Below, one piece after another: positions 12,115 to 22,429 of a stretch of DNA of 64,000 nt. The notes under the pieces were generated by a model. That model was not told where the DNA came from. It made no database searches and saw only the letters and a list, made by a program, of their open reading frames with translations. A program made the translations under genes and the position numbers. Source of the stretch: Prinsepia uniflora (lineage: Eukaryota > Streptophyta > Magnoliopsida > Rosales > Rosaceae); assembly GCA_032719365.1 (NCBI GenBank), contig CM064873.1, forward strand, positions 37,673,742 through 37,737,741, in the 5' to 3' direction. Position 1 is the stretch's first letter; each line of letters opens with the position of its first letter.

Positions 12115-14290
12115 TGTCAGGACCGATCCCAAACCCCGCGGGATTAACGTGGGACCCGCCTGATCCCATCTGACACCACGTGTCAGACCAGGGAAAATTC
12201 CATCTTTAGCCCTCGCCGGGGCTATCAGAATGCGTTAGGATCGTAGGAGGAGGGGAGTGACGTCTCATCTCTGCTACAGCCCGCATCCGCGATCAACCTG
12301 AAGGGCATTAAAATATTAAAAGTCGTGAGTGGACAAAATAATAATTTCATTAAAAACATTTTCGCTTAAAGACATTTATCCCCTTCACAAAAAAATACGC
12401 ATGCATTCAAAACCATTTATCAAACCGTCATGACCCATAAATCCATTTGGGTCCCTGACCCAAAATCACAATTCAAAAATCGACTATCCATACATGTGGG
12501 AACTCAGCCCAAATCCATTCTCAGTGAAACACCAAGACACAGAATACGGGGTCTCTGCCCCAAATCATTTCTAAAACATGGAACACAAGGCCTTCGCCCT
12601 AAAACCACTTTCCATCAGAAGCACATACATATCAACATACGTATAACCCATCCGCGACACTTCCGAGAAGATGCCATCTCGGGGCACACAACCCCTAGGG
12701 AACACATCCCCGAAATAGTCACGCTGTCAAATCTATACTAGTGTGCACACTACTCGGGGTCTCACTCCGAGTCTTCTCCCATGAATCTCCATCTGGGAGG
12801 CTCAATCACTGGATCTAGTCCGAGCTCTCTCTCTGGATCTAGTCCACACATCTCTCAGGAATCTGGTCCAGAACCACATCATAATAAGTAACCACCACTC
12901 CTGGAACGGGATCCCTATGGGGATACCCACTCTGGTCTGTGGATTGTGACTCTCCAGGTCGACGTCTGGAGGATACCATATAACATATGGAGGGTTCAAT
13001 TCATTTTCAAACTCGTTCTTTCTCAAATCACTTTTTAACTGGGTCTCATACCCGATTCATTTCAACAGGATTCCTCGAATCCGATTCAAATTCCTTTCAC
13101 AGGCCTCGGCCTAAATCCACAGTTCAACAAGATCTCATTCCCGAATTCTCATTTCATAAATCGAACTGGGACTCAGGCCCAATTTCACAATCAATAGGGC
13201 CCTAAGCTAGAAACCATAAACCAATAGGACCTCATGTCCGATTTCACAACCAACGGGGCCTTAAGCCCGATATCTCAACCAAATGGGCCTCAGGTCCAAT
13301 ATCATAAATCAACGGGGCATCAAGCCCGATAGTACCACTAATTGGGCCTCAAACCCGAATCGTAAACCCACTGGGCCCCCGACCCGATTGTATAACACAA
13401 ATGGACCCTTGGTCCAATTCCTCATCAATTCAAATGGACTCCATGTCAGAGATTTGTAAATCAAAGGGGGTCTCATGCCCGATTTCATATTTCCAAATCC
13501 AAAATCCGTTTATTAAACCCTCTTTGAAAACATGGTACACAAAGGTACGACATAAAGCCGAAAACCTCAAAATACGTGCAATTATGTCGATCCTAAGCTA
13601 CCACAAACAAATGCACTCATGGCAGCACAAAACATATATTAAAACAATTATAAAACATTTATGCATGCATCGAATTCGAAAAAAAGGTCCACTCACAGAC
13701 CGTCTGAAGCCGCGCCTCGATACACGTGCCATAATCGTCTCCCGGGTCAAACGTCACCTCCGGGATTCCTGAACCTATCCAAATTCATTTAGAGGGTTAC
13801 TAATAGCCTCATTAACCTCTCATTGAAGTCCCATAATTTTCCCGATTTTCTAACTATTTTTAAAACCGAACTTAGACCTTCGGACAGCCCGAACTATATC
13901 GAAACAATGTCTGATTGACACGAAACCAGTCCCAAAATGTTCGCTACATCGAATAGATGATTCCGTGTGTTGAACAGATCCACAAATACCCTAGCACGCG
14001 CCATCACGCGCCCCAGGAGTGGCTTGCGTGTGGGCCCACGCGCCAACTACTGTAGATCATCCCCTACCTTCGGCAAGGCCGGTCCGAATCGGGAGGCCCG
14101 GTTTTTCCTGCAAATTTGGTCCGCCTGGACCGGCGTGACCAGTCCAAGGCCCTCCCATCTTTGTTTTTCGTCAGTTTTCTCTCTAATCTATCCTATTCTT
14201 CTAGTTTTGATCCTAGGAGTTTGTTTGAATGATCAAATCCACCTAAAAACCCTAAAAACCCACGGTTCATTTTTTGAACCGCACGGTCAT
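12115..14290 (-). mobile_element. Element F, 3' LTR (truncated)
   Basis: The sequence follows the F LTR from its 3' end (12115) through the ATCCCTATGGGGATACCC module (12905-12975), the array of about 32-bp units (13130-13480), the TCCACTCACAGACCGTC block (about 13690) and the CGCGCC-rich part (about 13990-14050). It fades near 14290. The LTR start, with the dyad, is absent. Its array is one of the clearest in the window: GGGGCCTTAAGCCCGA and GGACTCCATGTC-like units alternate. Confidence 0.78.
13130..13480 (-). repeat. Array of about 32-bp stem units in F 3' LTR
   Basis: Units GGGACTCAGGCCCAAT, GGACCTCATGTCCGAT, GGGGCCTTAAGCCCGATA, GGGCCCCCGACCCGAT, GGACCCTTGGTCCAAT. They are collinear with the arrays at 3000-3330 and 15960-16320. 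Confidence 0.78.
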
Positions 14291-14899
14291 CCGTGGCATG
14301 TCACAAGCATGCTCCATCATGCTACTCATCATCCATACTAGGAAATCCTCTACCAGTCGACATCCTTTGTCGGTCGGCATCCTCTGTCAGTTGTCATCCC
14401 TTCAGGATTCGACACACTGAAACATGGCAACATATGCCAAAAAGAATCACACGTTCCTATTCCCAACCGTCATAAGTGTAGTCGTACAGGGTCATCGTAA
14501 ACCGGGCACCCTGACCTCTGACCACACTGGTACGAATTCATACAACCTCTATCCGACATGACCCTACTGTCGAGCGGTCACGACTCTCAAGTCATCATAC
14601 TGTGTTTACCGGTCGGAACAAACCTATCCACTGGTAACACCATGGCTCCAAGCCATTATCTATCACACAAATTCTGATCCTACTCACGATCCAACCTTGA
14701 AACGTGTGGCATTCAATGCCAATCGAACCTCAAACTACCGTATCGCGTGACAAACACCTTCTAACTTAAGGTTCTCTTCTACCGAATCCTCGTACTAATG
14801 CCCTAACTACCAGGTTGATGACGGGCTGTTACGACCTCAGAGACATCACATCCTCGTCCTGCACGTACTCCACGAGCAAAACATGCTCTGATACCAACT
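14291..14899 (-). mobile_element. Element F, internal remnant with primer site
   Basis: About 0.6 kb joins the truncated 3' LTR to the 5' LTR. The complement of 14885-14896 is TGGTATCAGAGC, an exact tRNA-Met primer site 3 nt from the LTR end. The next 100 bp, with CAGGACGAGGATGTGATGTCTC in antisense, follow other family members. Beyond that it differs from the A, B and E internal regions. No coding sequence is visible. Confidence 0.75.
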
Positions 14900-15959
14900 T
14901 GTCAGGATCGGTCCCAAATCCCCCGGGATTAACGTGGGACCAGCCTGATCCCGTCTGACACGAAGTGTCAGACCAGGGAGAATTCCATCTCTAACCTTCA
15001 CCTAGGCAGTCAGAGTGCGTCAGGATCGTAGGAGGAGGGGAGTGCTGTCTCGTCTCTGCTACAGCCCGCATCCGCGATCAACTTGAAGGGCATTAAAACA
15101 TCAAAGGTCATGAGTGGAAAAAAATAATAATTTAATAAAAACATTTTCATACAAAGACATTTATGCCCTTCATAAAAGCATATGCATGCATTCAAAACCA
15201 TTTATCAAACGTTCATAAAAACCTTTGTCAAACATATCAAAAACCTTTCAAGGGTTCATGTCCGGCCCCATAAACCGGCATGACCCATAAATCAATTTGG
15301 GTCCCCGACCCGAAATCACACTTACAAACCATGAAACAATACATGTGGGAACACATCCCCAAATCATGTCACATGGTTCTCAGCCCAAAACCATTTCCCA
15401 AAATATCAAATACGGGGTCTTCGCCCCAAATCACTTTCTAAATACGAGGTCTCTGCCCCAAATCACTTTCTAAATCATAAAACACGGGGTCTCCGCCCCC
15501 AAATCACTTTCTGTAAAACCTCATGCGTATTCGTACGTATAACCCATCCTAGGCACTTCTGGAGAAGATGCCAAGTCGGGGCACACAGCCCCTAGGGAAC
15601 ACATCCCCGATATAGTCACGATGTCATCAATCTATCTAGTGTGCACACTACTCGGGGTCTCACTCCGAGTCTTCTCCCAGGAATATCCATCGGGGAGGCT
15701 CAATCTCTGGATCTAATCTGAGCTCTCTCTCTGGATCTAGTCCACATATCTCTCCGGAATCTGGTCCGGGACCACAACAATATAAGTAACCACCACTCCT
15801 GGAATGGGATCCCTATGGGGATACCCACTCTGGTCTGTGGATCGTGACTCTCCAGGTCGACATCTGGAGGAGACCATATAATCAATATGGAGGGTTCATT
15901 CATTTCAAATCTTTTTCTTTCTTTCTCAAATAATTTCTTTCTCAAAACTCATTTCATAA

Positions 15960-16320
15960 ATCGAACTGGGACTCAAGCCCAATTTCACAATCAACAGGGC
16001 CTCAAGCCCGATATCACGACTAACTGGGCCCTAAGCTCGAAACCATAACCCAACAGGACCTCACGTCCGATTTCACAACCAACGGGGCCTTAAGCCTGAT
16101 ATCTCAACTAAATGGGTCTCAGGCTTGATATCATAAATCAACGGGGCATCAAGCCCGATAGTACCACTAACTGGGCCTCAAACCCGAATCTTAAACCCAC
16201 TGGACCCTCGGTCCGATCATATGGCTAAAATGGACCCTAGGTCCGATTCCTCGTCAAATCAAATGGACTCTAAGTCCGAGAGTTTATAAATCAAATTGGG
16301 TCTCACGCCCGAGTTCATGT
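15960..16320 (-). repeat. Array of about 32-bp stem units in F 5' LTR
   Basis: Eleven or so units collinear with 13130-13480. Examples: GGGCCTCAAGCCCGAT, GGACCTCACGTCCGAT, GGGGCCTTAAGCCTGAT (pair weakened), GGACCCTCGGTCCGAT, GGACTCTAAGTCCGAG. Confidence 0.78.
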
Positions 16321-17465
16321 TTCCAAATCCAAAATCCGTTTATTAAATGCTCGTTGAAAACCTAGAACGTATAAGCATCGTATAAAACCGAAAATCTCGA
16401 AATACGTGAAAATACGTAAATCTTAGGCTACCACAAACAAATGCACTCATGGCATCACAAAACATATATTAAAACAATTATAAAACATTTATGCATGCAT
16501 CGAATTCGAAAGAAGGGTCCACTCACAGACCATTCAAAGTCGCGCCTCGATACGCGTGCCATAACTGTCTCCAGGGCCAATCTTCGTCTCCGGGATTCCT
16601 GAACCTATCCAAATTCATTTAGAGGGTTACTAACTACTTATATAACCCCTCACTAAAGCCCCGTAATTTTCTGGAATTTCTAACTATTTTTAAACGCGAA
16701 CCTAAATCTTCGGACAACCCGAACTATATTGAAACGATGTCCGATTGACACGAAACTAGTCCCAAAATGTTCGTTACATCGAATAGATGATTTTGTATGT
16801 TGAACACTTCCCCAAATTACTGTTCACATGCCCTCACGCGCCCCATGAAGTCCCTATGCACTATTCATCATCTTCCCCACATAGCCGACCGGCCCGGCTG
16901 GTTCACCTGGTTTGGCCGGTCCAGTTGGACCGGCGTGGCAGGTTCACGGTCCTAGACTGCCCATTTTTCATCCTACTTCTTCCTTTTTGATTCCTTTCTT
17001 CCTATTTTCATGTTTTCTATCAACTCCAATCCTTAAACTCCACCAAAAACATCTAAATCCCATGGTTTGATTTTGAACCAAACGGTTCAATGCTTCCAAG
17101 TTTTTCCCAGGGATTTCTCAGCCTTGAACCCCCTTCCAAAACATCTTAGGATCATCCTAGGGACCTAATAACCACTTCCTAATCATCCAAAAACAACCAT
17201 AATGCATAAATTGAAAAATGGAAAGGATTAGGCCTAATTGTGAAATCTTCTCGGTTCATGGCTCCACCGTCCACGGTGGCGTGCCCTTGGCCGGCCACCA
17301 ACATCCACACATCCTCTCCTCACTCCCTGGCCTCTTAGTCATGATCAAGGGAAGGGTTGGATTGGTTTAAGGGGGAGGGTGAGATCGGGTTTGTTTGGAA
17401 TGAAGGAAGAAAAGTGATCGATGAAGATGAAGGGTGAAATGCATGAAGGAAAAAGGTTGGCCAGT

Positions 17466-17491
17466 GGATGGGTGACACTTGTCACTCATCC
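17466..17491. promoter_or_regulatory. LTR dyad, F copy
   Basis: Arms GGATGGGTGACA and TGTCACTCATCC around a 2-bp centre, with one arm mismatch. It lies 462 bp from the LTR start. The extra distance, compared with 345 bp in other LTRs, comes from the duplicated block near the LTR start. Confidence 0.6.
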
Positions 17492-18339
17492 ATTGGTCCA
17501 CTGACAATTTTTTGGGCCCCACTTAAGTCCAAAAGATCCTCGTCTCGTAATTCGTACAATAGTGCATTCCAATTTCCGTCAATCGTAAATTCACCGTCGA
17601 ACGTCCGAATTCGACGTGCCACCTGTCTACGGATTCGTATAATCCCGATCTACGTAATGGTCTTTGGCCCTCGGCCATTAGACCTCCTGGGTCAAAAGTC
17701 AACTTTTGGCACAAATTACCAAAATGCCCTTGAAGTTCCGAACGTAATAACTTCCTCCTCGAACGTCGGAATCGAGCGTGCCACCTGTCTATGAACTCGT
17801 GATGTCACGAACTACGTCACAGTCAGGGGAAAAATCGTCATTTCTCCTGAACTTCCGCTAATCCTCGTCTAATCTCCGATTAGTCTTCGATTAGCGAGGC
17901 TAATCCGTCATTAATTCTTAATTAATCCCACTAATTCGGGACGGGTCGTCACACCTCTCAGCCCGATTTCGTAAACCAACTGGGACCCTGCCCCGATTAC
18001 ATAATTCAAAAGGGTCTCATGCCCGAATTCATCTTTCCAAAACCAAAACCATGCCACAGAATCATTATTGAATTCACAATCACATAGCAGAATCATAAAC
18101 TCGTAAACCTCGAAATACGTGAAATTGTATAATCCATTAGTTCCATAATCATCATCATAGAAATCACATATGTAAAACATATAAAATAGTTATGCATGCA
18201 TCACAATTTAGAAAACGAAGTCCACTCACAGACCGTCCTACGCTACTGCTGTAACGACCTGTCTCGAATTCCTAGATTAGATTAGTGACTAATAACGATT
18301 AGTGAGGCTAATCGGTGATTAGTTAGGCGAAATCGGACG

Positions 18340-18720
18340 AACGATGCAAAATGACCGTTTTGCCCCTAGATTGGGTAAAACGTTGACTTTACGTTCGGGC
18401 TATCAAATGGACTTTGACCGGTGACCGTGACGTAGTTCGTGACGTCACGAGTTCATAGACAAGTGGCACGTTCAATTCTGACATTCGAGTACGAAGTTAT
18501 GACGTTCGGAAGTTAAGGGGCATTTTGGTAATTTTAGTAAAAAGGGGGCAAATAGTTGACTTTTGGACCGGTATGTCCGATGACCGAGGGCCGAGGACTA
18601 TTACGTAGATCGGGATGATACGAATCCATAGACAGGCGGCACGTCGAATACGGACGTTCGACGACGAAGTTACGGTTCACGGAAGTTCAATAGTACTATT
18701 GCACGAATTACGAGACGGTT
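18340..18720 (+). repeat. Tandem duplication near the start of LTR K (period 173 bp)
   Basis: Two copies of a block of about 173 bp. ATAGACAAGTGGCACG at 18455 recurs as ATAGACAGGCGGCACG at 18628, and GAAGTTATGACGTTCGGAAG at 18493 recurs as GAAGTTACGGTTCACGGAAG at 18666. The same arrangement is in F (162 bp), J (172 bp), L and N (about 172 bp). A, B, D, E, G and H have a single copy. The duplication thus marks one branch of the family. Confidence 0.8.
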
Positions 18721-18767
18721 GCACTTTTGGAATTTAGTGGGGCCCAGATATTTTATGGGGGCCCAAT

Positions 18768-18793
18768 GGATGAGTGACACTTGTCAGCCATCC
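18768..18793. promoter_or_regulatory. LTR dyad, K copy
   Basis: Arms GGATGAGTGACA and TGTCAGCCATCC with a 2-bp centre and two arm changes. It lies 518 bp from the LTR start; subtracting the 173-bp duplication gives 345 bp. Confidence 0.55.
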
Positions 18794-20046
18794 ACAGGCC
18801 ACCCAAATTGATTCATGCATCTCCTTTTAGCTTCATCGATCATTTCCTTTCTTTGTTCCTAAACCCAACCCGATCCACCATTCTCATCCACATCCAAACC
18901 CTTCAACCTTAAACCCATTTGAGAGAGGCAGAGAGTGAACTGAGGACTGGCTGGACGTGGTGGCTGACCAGGAAGGGCCGCTGTGCACGACGGAGGAGAA
19001 AAACCGAGCAAGGTATCGGTTTGAACCTTTTTAATTCCATTTTCGATTTTGAGTATTATGGGCCGTTTTGGTTGTTGGACGTCGGGGAAGCCCTGAGTAG
19101 GAGGGGGGATATTCGAACCGTGAGCGATTTCTTGGACCAGTCGGGTTTTAGAGGTTTTAAGGGTTCTAGGTTATTGGTTTAGGTTCCTAGGACAAAAATA
19201 GGAAGGATAGGATAGATTAGGCTTGATAACGGTGAAGATTGGACCGGTTATGGGCTTGAACCGGTCACGCCGATCAAAGTTGTAGGCGAACCGGACCGGA
19301 TCGTTTCAGACCGGTCGTCGCGAGGAGGAAGACGACACTGTTCACTGGCGCGTGGCTCCCATGCGCAACCACTTTAGGCGGCCCATGCGGGCGTGTGGTG
19401 GAGAATTTGGGGAATTGTTCAACATACAAAATCATCTATTCGATGTAACGAACATTTTGGGACTGGTTTCGTGTCGATCGGACACCGTCTCAATATGTTT
19501 CGGGGTGTCCGAAGGTTTAGGATCGACTTTAAAAATAGTTAGAAAATCGGGAAAATTATGGGACTTCAATGAGAGGTTAATGCGGCTATTAGTAACCCTC
19601 TAAGTGAATTTGGACAGGTTCGGGAGTACCGATGATGGTGATTGGCTCGGGAGAGCCGTATGACACACAAATCGAGGCGGCAGCTCGGACGGTCTGTGAG
19701 TGGACCTTGTTTTCTAAATTGGTGCATGCATAAATGTTTATTATATGTTTTATTACATGTTTGATGATGCCATGGGTGCATTTGTATGTGGTTACGTATA
19801 AGCACGTATTTCGAGGTTTCGACCCTTTAAGGTGCCTATACGGGTCGGTATTTCTTTATCGGTCTAAATGAAATGGTTTTGGATTTCAAAAGGATTAACT
19901 CGGGTATGAAACCCATTTGGTTTTAACTCGGGCATATGACCTTAGATATCGGGCACAGTACCCAGCTGATGTCATATGTTCGGGCACGAGACCCAGTTAT
20001 TTTACGGTTTATGATTTCGGGTCAGGGACCCAAGATGGATTTCCAA

Positions 20047-20232
20047 GTTCATGACGGTTTACGGGAACCGGCATGAACTCTGGAAAGGCCATTGTGGTTC
20101 ATGTCGGTTTATGGGAACCGGCATGAACCTTTGTCAGGTCATTCTGGTTCATGACGGTTTATGGGAACCGGCATGAACCCTGGTTAATGGATGTTATGGA
20201 TCATGATGGTTCAAGGGAACCGGGCATGAATG
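20047..20232 (+). repeat. Four 50-bp hairpin repeats in LTR K
   Basis: Units begin at 20047, 20097, 20147 and about 20199, a period of 50 bp. Each has a compound inverted repeat: arm GGTTCATG, then CGGT, an 8-nt loop, ACCG, and CATGAACC, with one unpaired base between the two stems. The first three are nearly perfect and the fourth is degraded. Related single or double units are at 27593-27690, 33225-33302, about 51157-51188, and reversed at about 2215-2260 and 15248-15285. Confidence 0.8.
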
Positions 20233-22059
20233 TTTATGTTATGTATATATATGTTCATATACCTTCCTTTACATGTTCTATCTCCTCCGGGGAGGGTCGT
20301 TGGCCTGGGTGGACCTCGGAGTAGTCACGGAGCACTAACTGAGTGGGAGTCGCCCCAGTTGGGTTCCTTACTCTCAAGAAGGCCGGTTAGTGGTCTGCGG
20401 ACATTGACTTTGACTTTGAGAAGACTTGGGTTTGAGACCCCGGGTAGCACGCGCGTAGCTTTGGAAACCGTGACAGGATTGGTTGTGTGAATTATATGTA
20501 TATATGATGTATGCTATATGAAATATGATATGTGATGTGTGGTTACACAGGTTTTGAGCTGTGGCCCGTATGGTCGTTTTCATTATGGTTCTTTCAATCT
20601 TAGTTTTGGGCTTAGTTCCCACATATGGTTTCTTTGGTTAAATGGTTTTCGAATGCATGCATGCTTTTTAGTGAAAGGAACAAATGTCTTCTTATGAAAT
20701 GTTTTTATAAACTCATGTTTTGTCCACTCACAGCTTTTAATGTTTTGACTGCCCTTCAGGTTGACATCGGATGTGGACTGTAGCAGAGACCGAGATATCA
20801 CATACCTCCTCCGGATCCTGGCGTACTCTAATAACCCGGGAGGGCAAAGGTCGGAAATATCCCTTGTCTGACACTTCGTGACAGACGGGAGCAAGGTCAT
20901 CTGATACGTGGGTCTTGTCAACTGCCTTGATACGCGGGTCGTATGCATCCTCAGTCTAATCACTGTCACTGGGACTCCCAAACCTGTCCAAATCACACTA
21001 GAGGATTACTAACCTCTTAATTAACCTCTCACTAAAGTCCTGTAATTTTCCCAAATTTTTAACTATTTTTAAACTCGATTCAAAACCTTTAGACACCCCG
21101 AAACATATCGAGACGGTGTCCGATCGACACGAAACCAGTCCCAAAATGTTCGTTACGTCGAATAGATTATTTCACATGTTGACATCATGACCCAAAAGTG
21201 TCCCACACGCCAAACACTGTCCATCGTCAACCTCTGGTCGACCCGGTTCAGACCAGTCCAGTCTAACCTGAATCGGCATCCTTGGTTTTCCTCCATTTTC
21301 AGTCCATTTTTGGTCCTTTTAATTCTTATAGCTTTCTCCTACTGATTCTGATCGATTAATGATTTCAAAACTTGAACTTTGGGATTGAAAATTACCTCCC
21401 CGATCGACAAACCAAACCTCCATTTTCCTCCGCCGTCTCTGGCCACTACAGGTCACCTCAGCCCCTGAAAACAGTCTCGATTGATTCCTGGCAACTCCCA
21501 GATGCTCACCTGAGCAAGCACTTCGATTAAAAAAGCCCAATTTGTGATTTGCCATTTTTGAACTAAAATTCGAAATTTACGGGAAATGGCTTACCGTTGT
21601 CGTCATGCACCTTTACGGCCACCACCAACCTTATTTCTACATTACCTTTCACCTTCATTCAGAACCCAGGCTGTATGGACCACATTTTTCCCAGTATTGG
21701 AAGTAAGGAATGTCCCCTGTTTTCCAGCCTCCTCACGGGTTTTGGTTCGCAGCCCCCACCGCCGTCCACGACAGTCAACGCTGTTGACACTGCCATCATC
21801 GCCAGTCCTCACCCTCCAACTTTCCTTTACACCATATTAGCATTCAATGAGGTTTTGAGGTTTTAGAGGGAGGTCGGGTGTTCGGGTTTCATTGAAGGAC
21901 AATGTGAAAATGATGAAGATCGATGATGATAATCAGATGATCGAATGGATGGTGAGGATGAGATGAGAGATAGAGATTAATGGTTAAGATGAGAGTTTAA
22001 TTAATTAAATAATTGATGACCAATAGACATAAATCCACATTTTGGGTTTCCAAACCATG

Positions 22060-22085
22060 GGATTAGTGACACTTGTCACTCATCC
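22060..22085. promoter_or_regulatory. LTR dyad, E 3' LTR copy
   Basis: Arms GGATTAGTGACA and TGTCACTCATCC with a 2-bp centre and one arm change. It lies 344 bp from the LTR start. The E 5' LTR has lost most of this site near 39003, where CCATGGCATCC joins directly. Confidence 0.6.
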
Positions 22086-22429
22086 AAGGGCCCCACACTA
22101 AATATCTGCCCAATTAGCTTTATGTAATATTTTATTCGGATCCCGAGACGTAAATCCCCGATTTCGCTCACGTGACCATAACTTTTCCGTCAGACCTTCG
22201 GTTTCGACGTGTCTTTTGTCTATGAATTTGTATCAACCTGATCTGGGTAACGGTCCTCAGCCCTCGGCCATCGGACCTCTCGGGTCAAAAATCAACATTT
22301 TACCCACGCCTAGGGGCAAAATGGTCATTTTGCACATTTCGTTCGATTTCTCTCAACTAATCCCAAATTAGTCATTCTAAACCATAATTAATTAATATTT
22401 AATCCCGATTTTCAGGACGGGTCGTTACA

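Larger units (their letters stand above)
12115..17953 (-). mobile_element. Element F, minus-strand element with deletions
   Basis: F has an LTR end at 12115 (TGTCAGGACC), a second LTR end with primer site at 14900, and an LTR start at 17953. The two LTR ends are close copies, including GATCGTAGGAGGAGGGGAGTG, so they were probably the pair of one element. Most of the internal region and about 0.8 kb of the 3' LTR start are gone. The flanks do not match (CTGTT at 12110-12114 and CCTCT at 17954-17958). The left end therefore abuts a deletion that also removed the left end of E and about 110 bp of B, or two F-type elements recombined here. Confidence 0.7.
14900..17953 (-). mobile_element. Element F, 5' LTR
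   Basis: A complete LTR of 3054 bp: LTR start at the complement of 17953 (TGTGACGACCCG), LTR end at 14900. In LTR order it has two copies of a block near the start, spaced 162 bp (CGTGCCACCTGTCT at 17615 and 17777), the dyad at 17466-17491, GGTCCGGCCGG-type repeats (about 16880-16940), an array of about 32-bp units (15960-16320), the ATCCCTATGGGGATACCC module (15810-15875), and a conserved terminal block. It is inserted in the 3' LTR of E. Confidence 0.9.
18250..20920 (+). mobile_element. Solo LTR K
   Basis: A 2671-bp LTR starting TGTAACGACC and ending GGTCTTGTCA, with a perfect TSD ACTGC (18245-18249 and 20921-20925). There is no internal region on either side, so it is a solo LTR, the usual product of recombination between the two LTRs of one element. 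Removing it restores the E LTR. It has the 173-bp duplicated block near its start (18340-18720), the dyad at 18768-18793, four hairpin units (20047-20232) and the GGGTCGTTGGCC module (20281-20470). Confidence 0.93.
17954..22429 (-). mobile_element. Element E, 3' LTR (left end lost, split by solo LTR K)
   Basis: E sequence is present at 17954-18249 and 20926-22429. The first piece matches 37515-37830 of the E 5' LTR (GTAAACCAACTGGG...CCCGATTACATAATTC). The second matches 37840-39357. The LTR start is the complement of 22429. The dyad is at 22060-22085 (344 bp from the start) and a donor-like ACGGTAAGCC lies near 21587. The two LTRs of E share an unusual block of coding-like appearance (21586-21866 and 38523-38804) that gives parallel open frames. 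This reflects shared descent, not a gene. Confidence 0.85.

Noticed and set aside
13130..13480. A CRISPR-like array, from the regular spacing of about 32 bp.
   Set aside because: Repeats are imperfect, spacers are near-identical to one another, and the same array occurs in every LTR copy. It is a short tandem repeat in a plant element.
20047..20232. A Rho-independent type terminator cluster, from the strong hairpins.
   Set aside because: The hairpins lack T-runs and the DNA is plant nuclear. They are LTR repeats.
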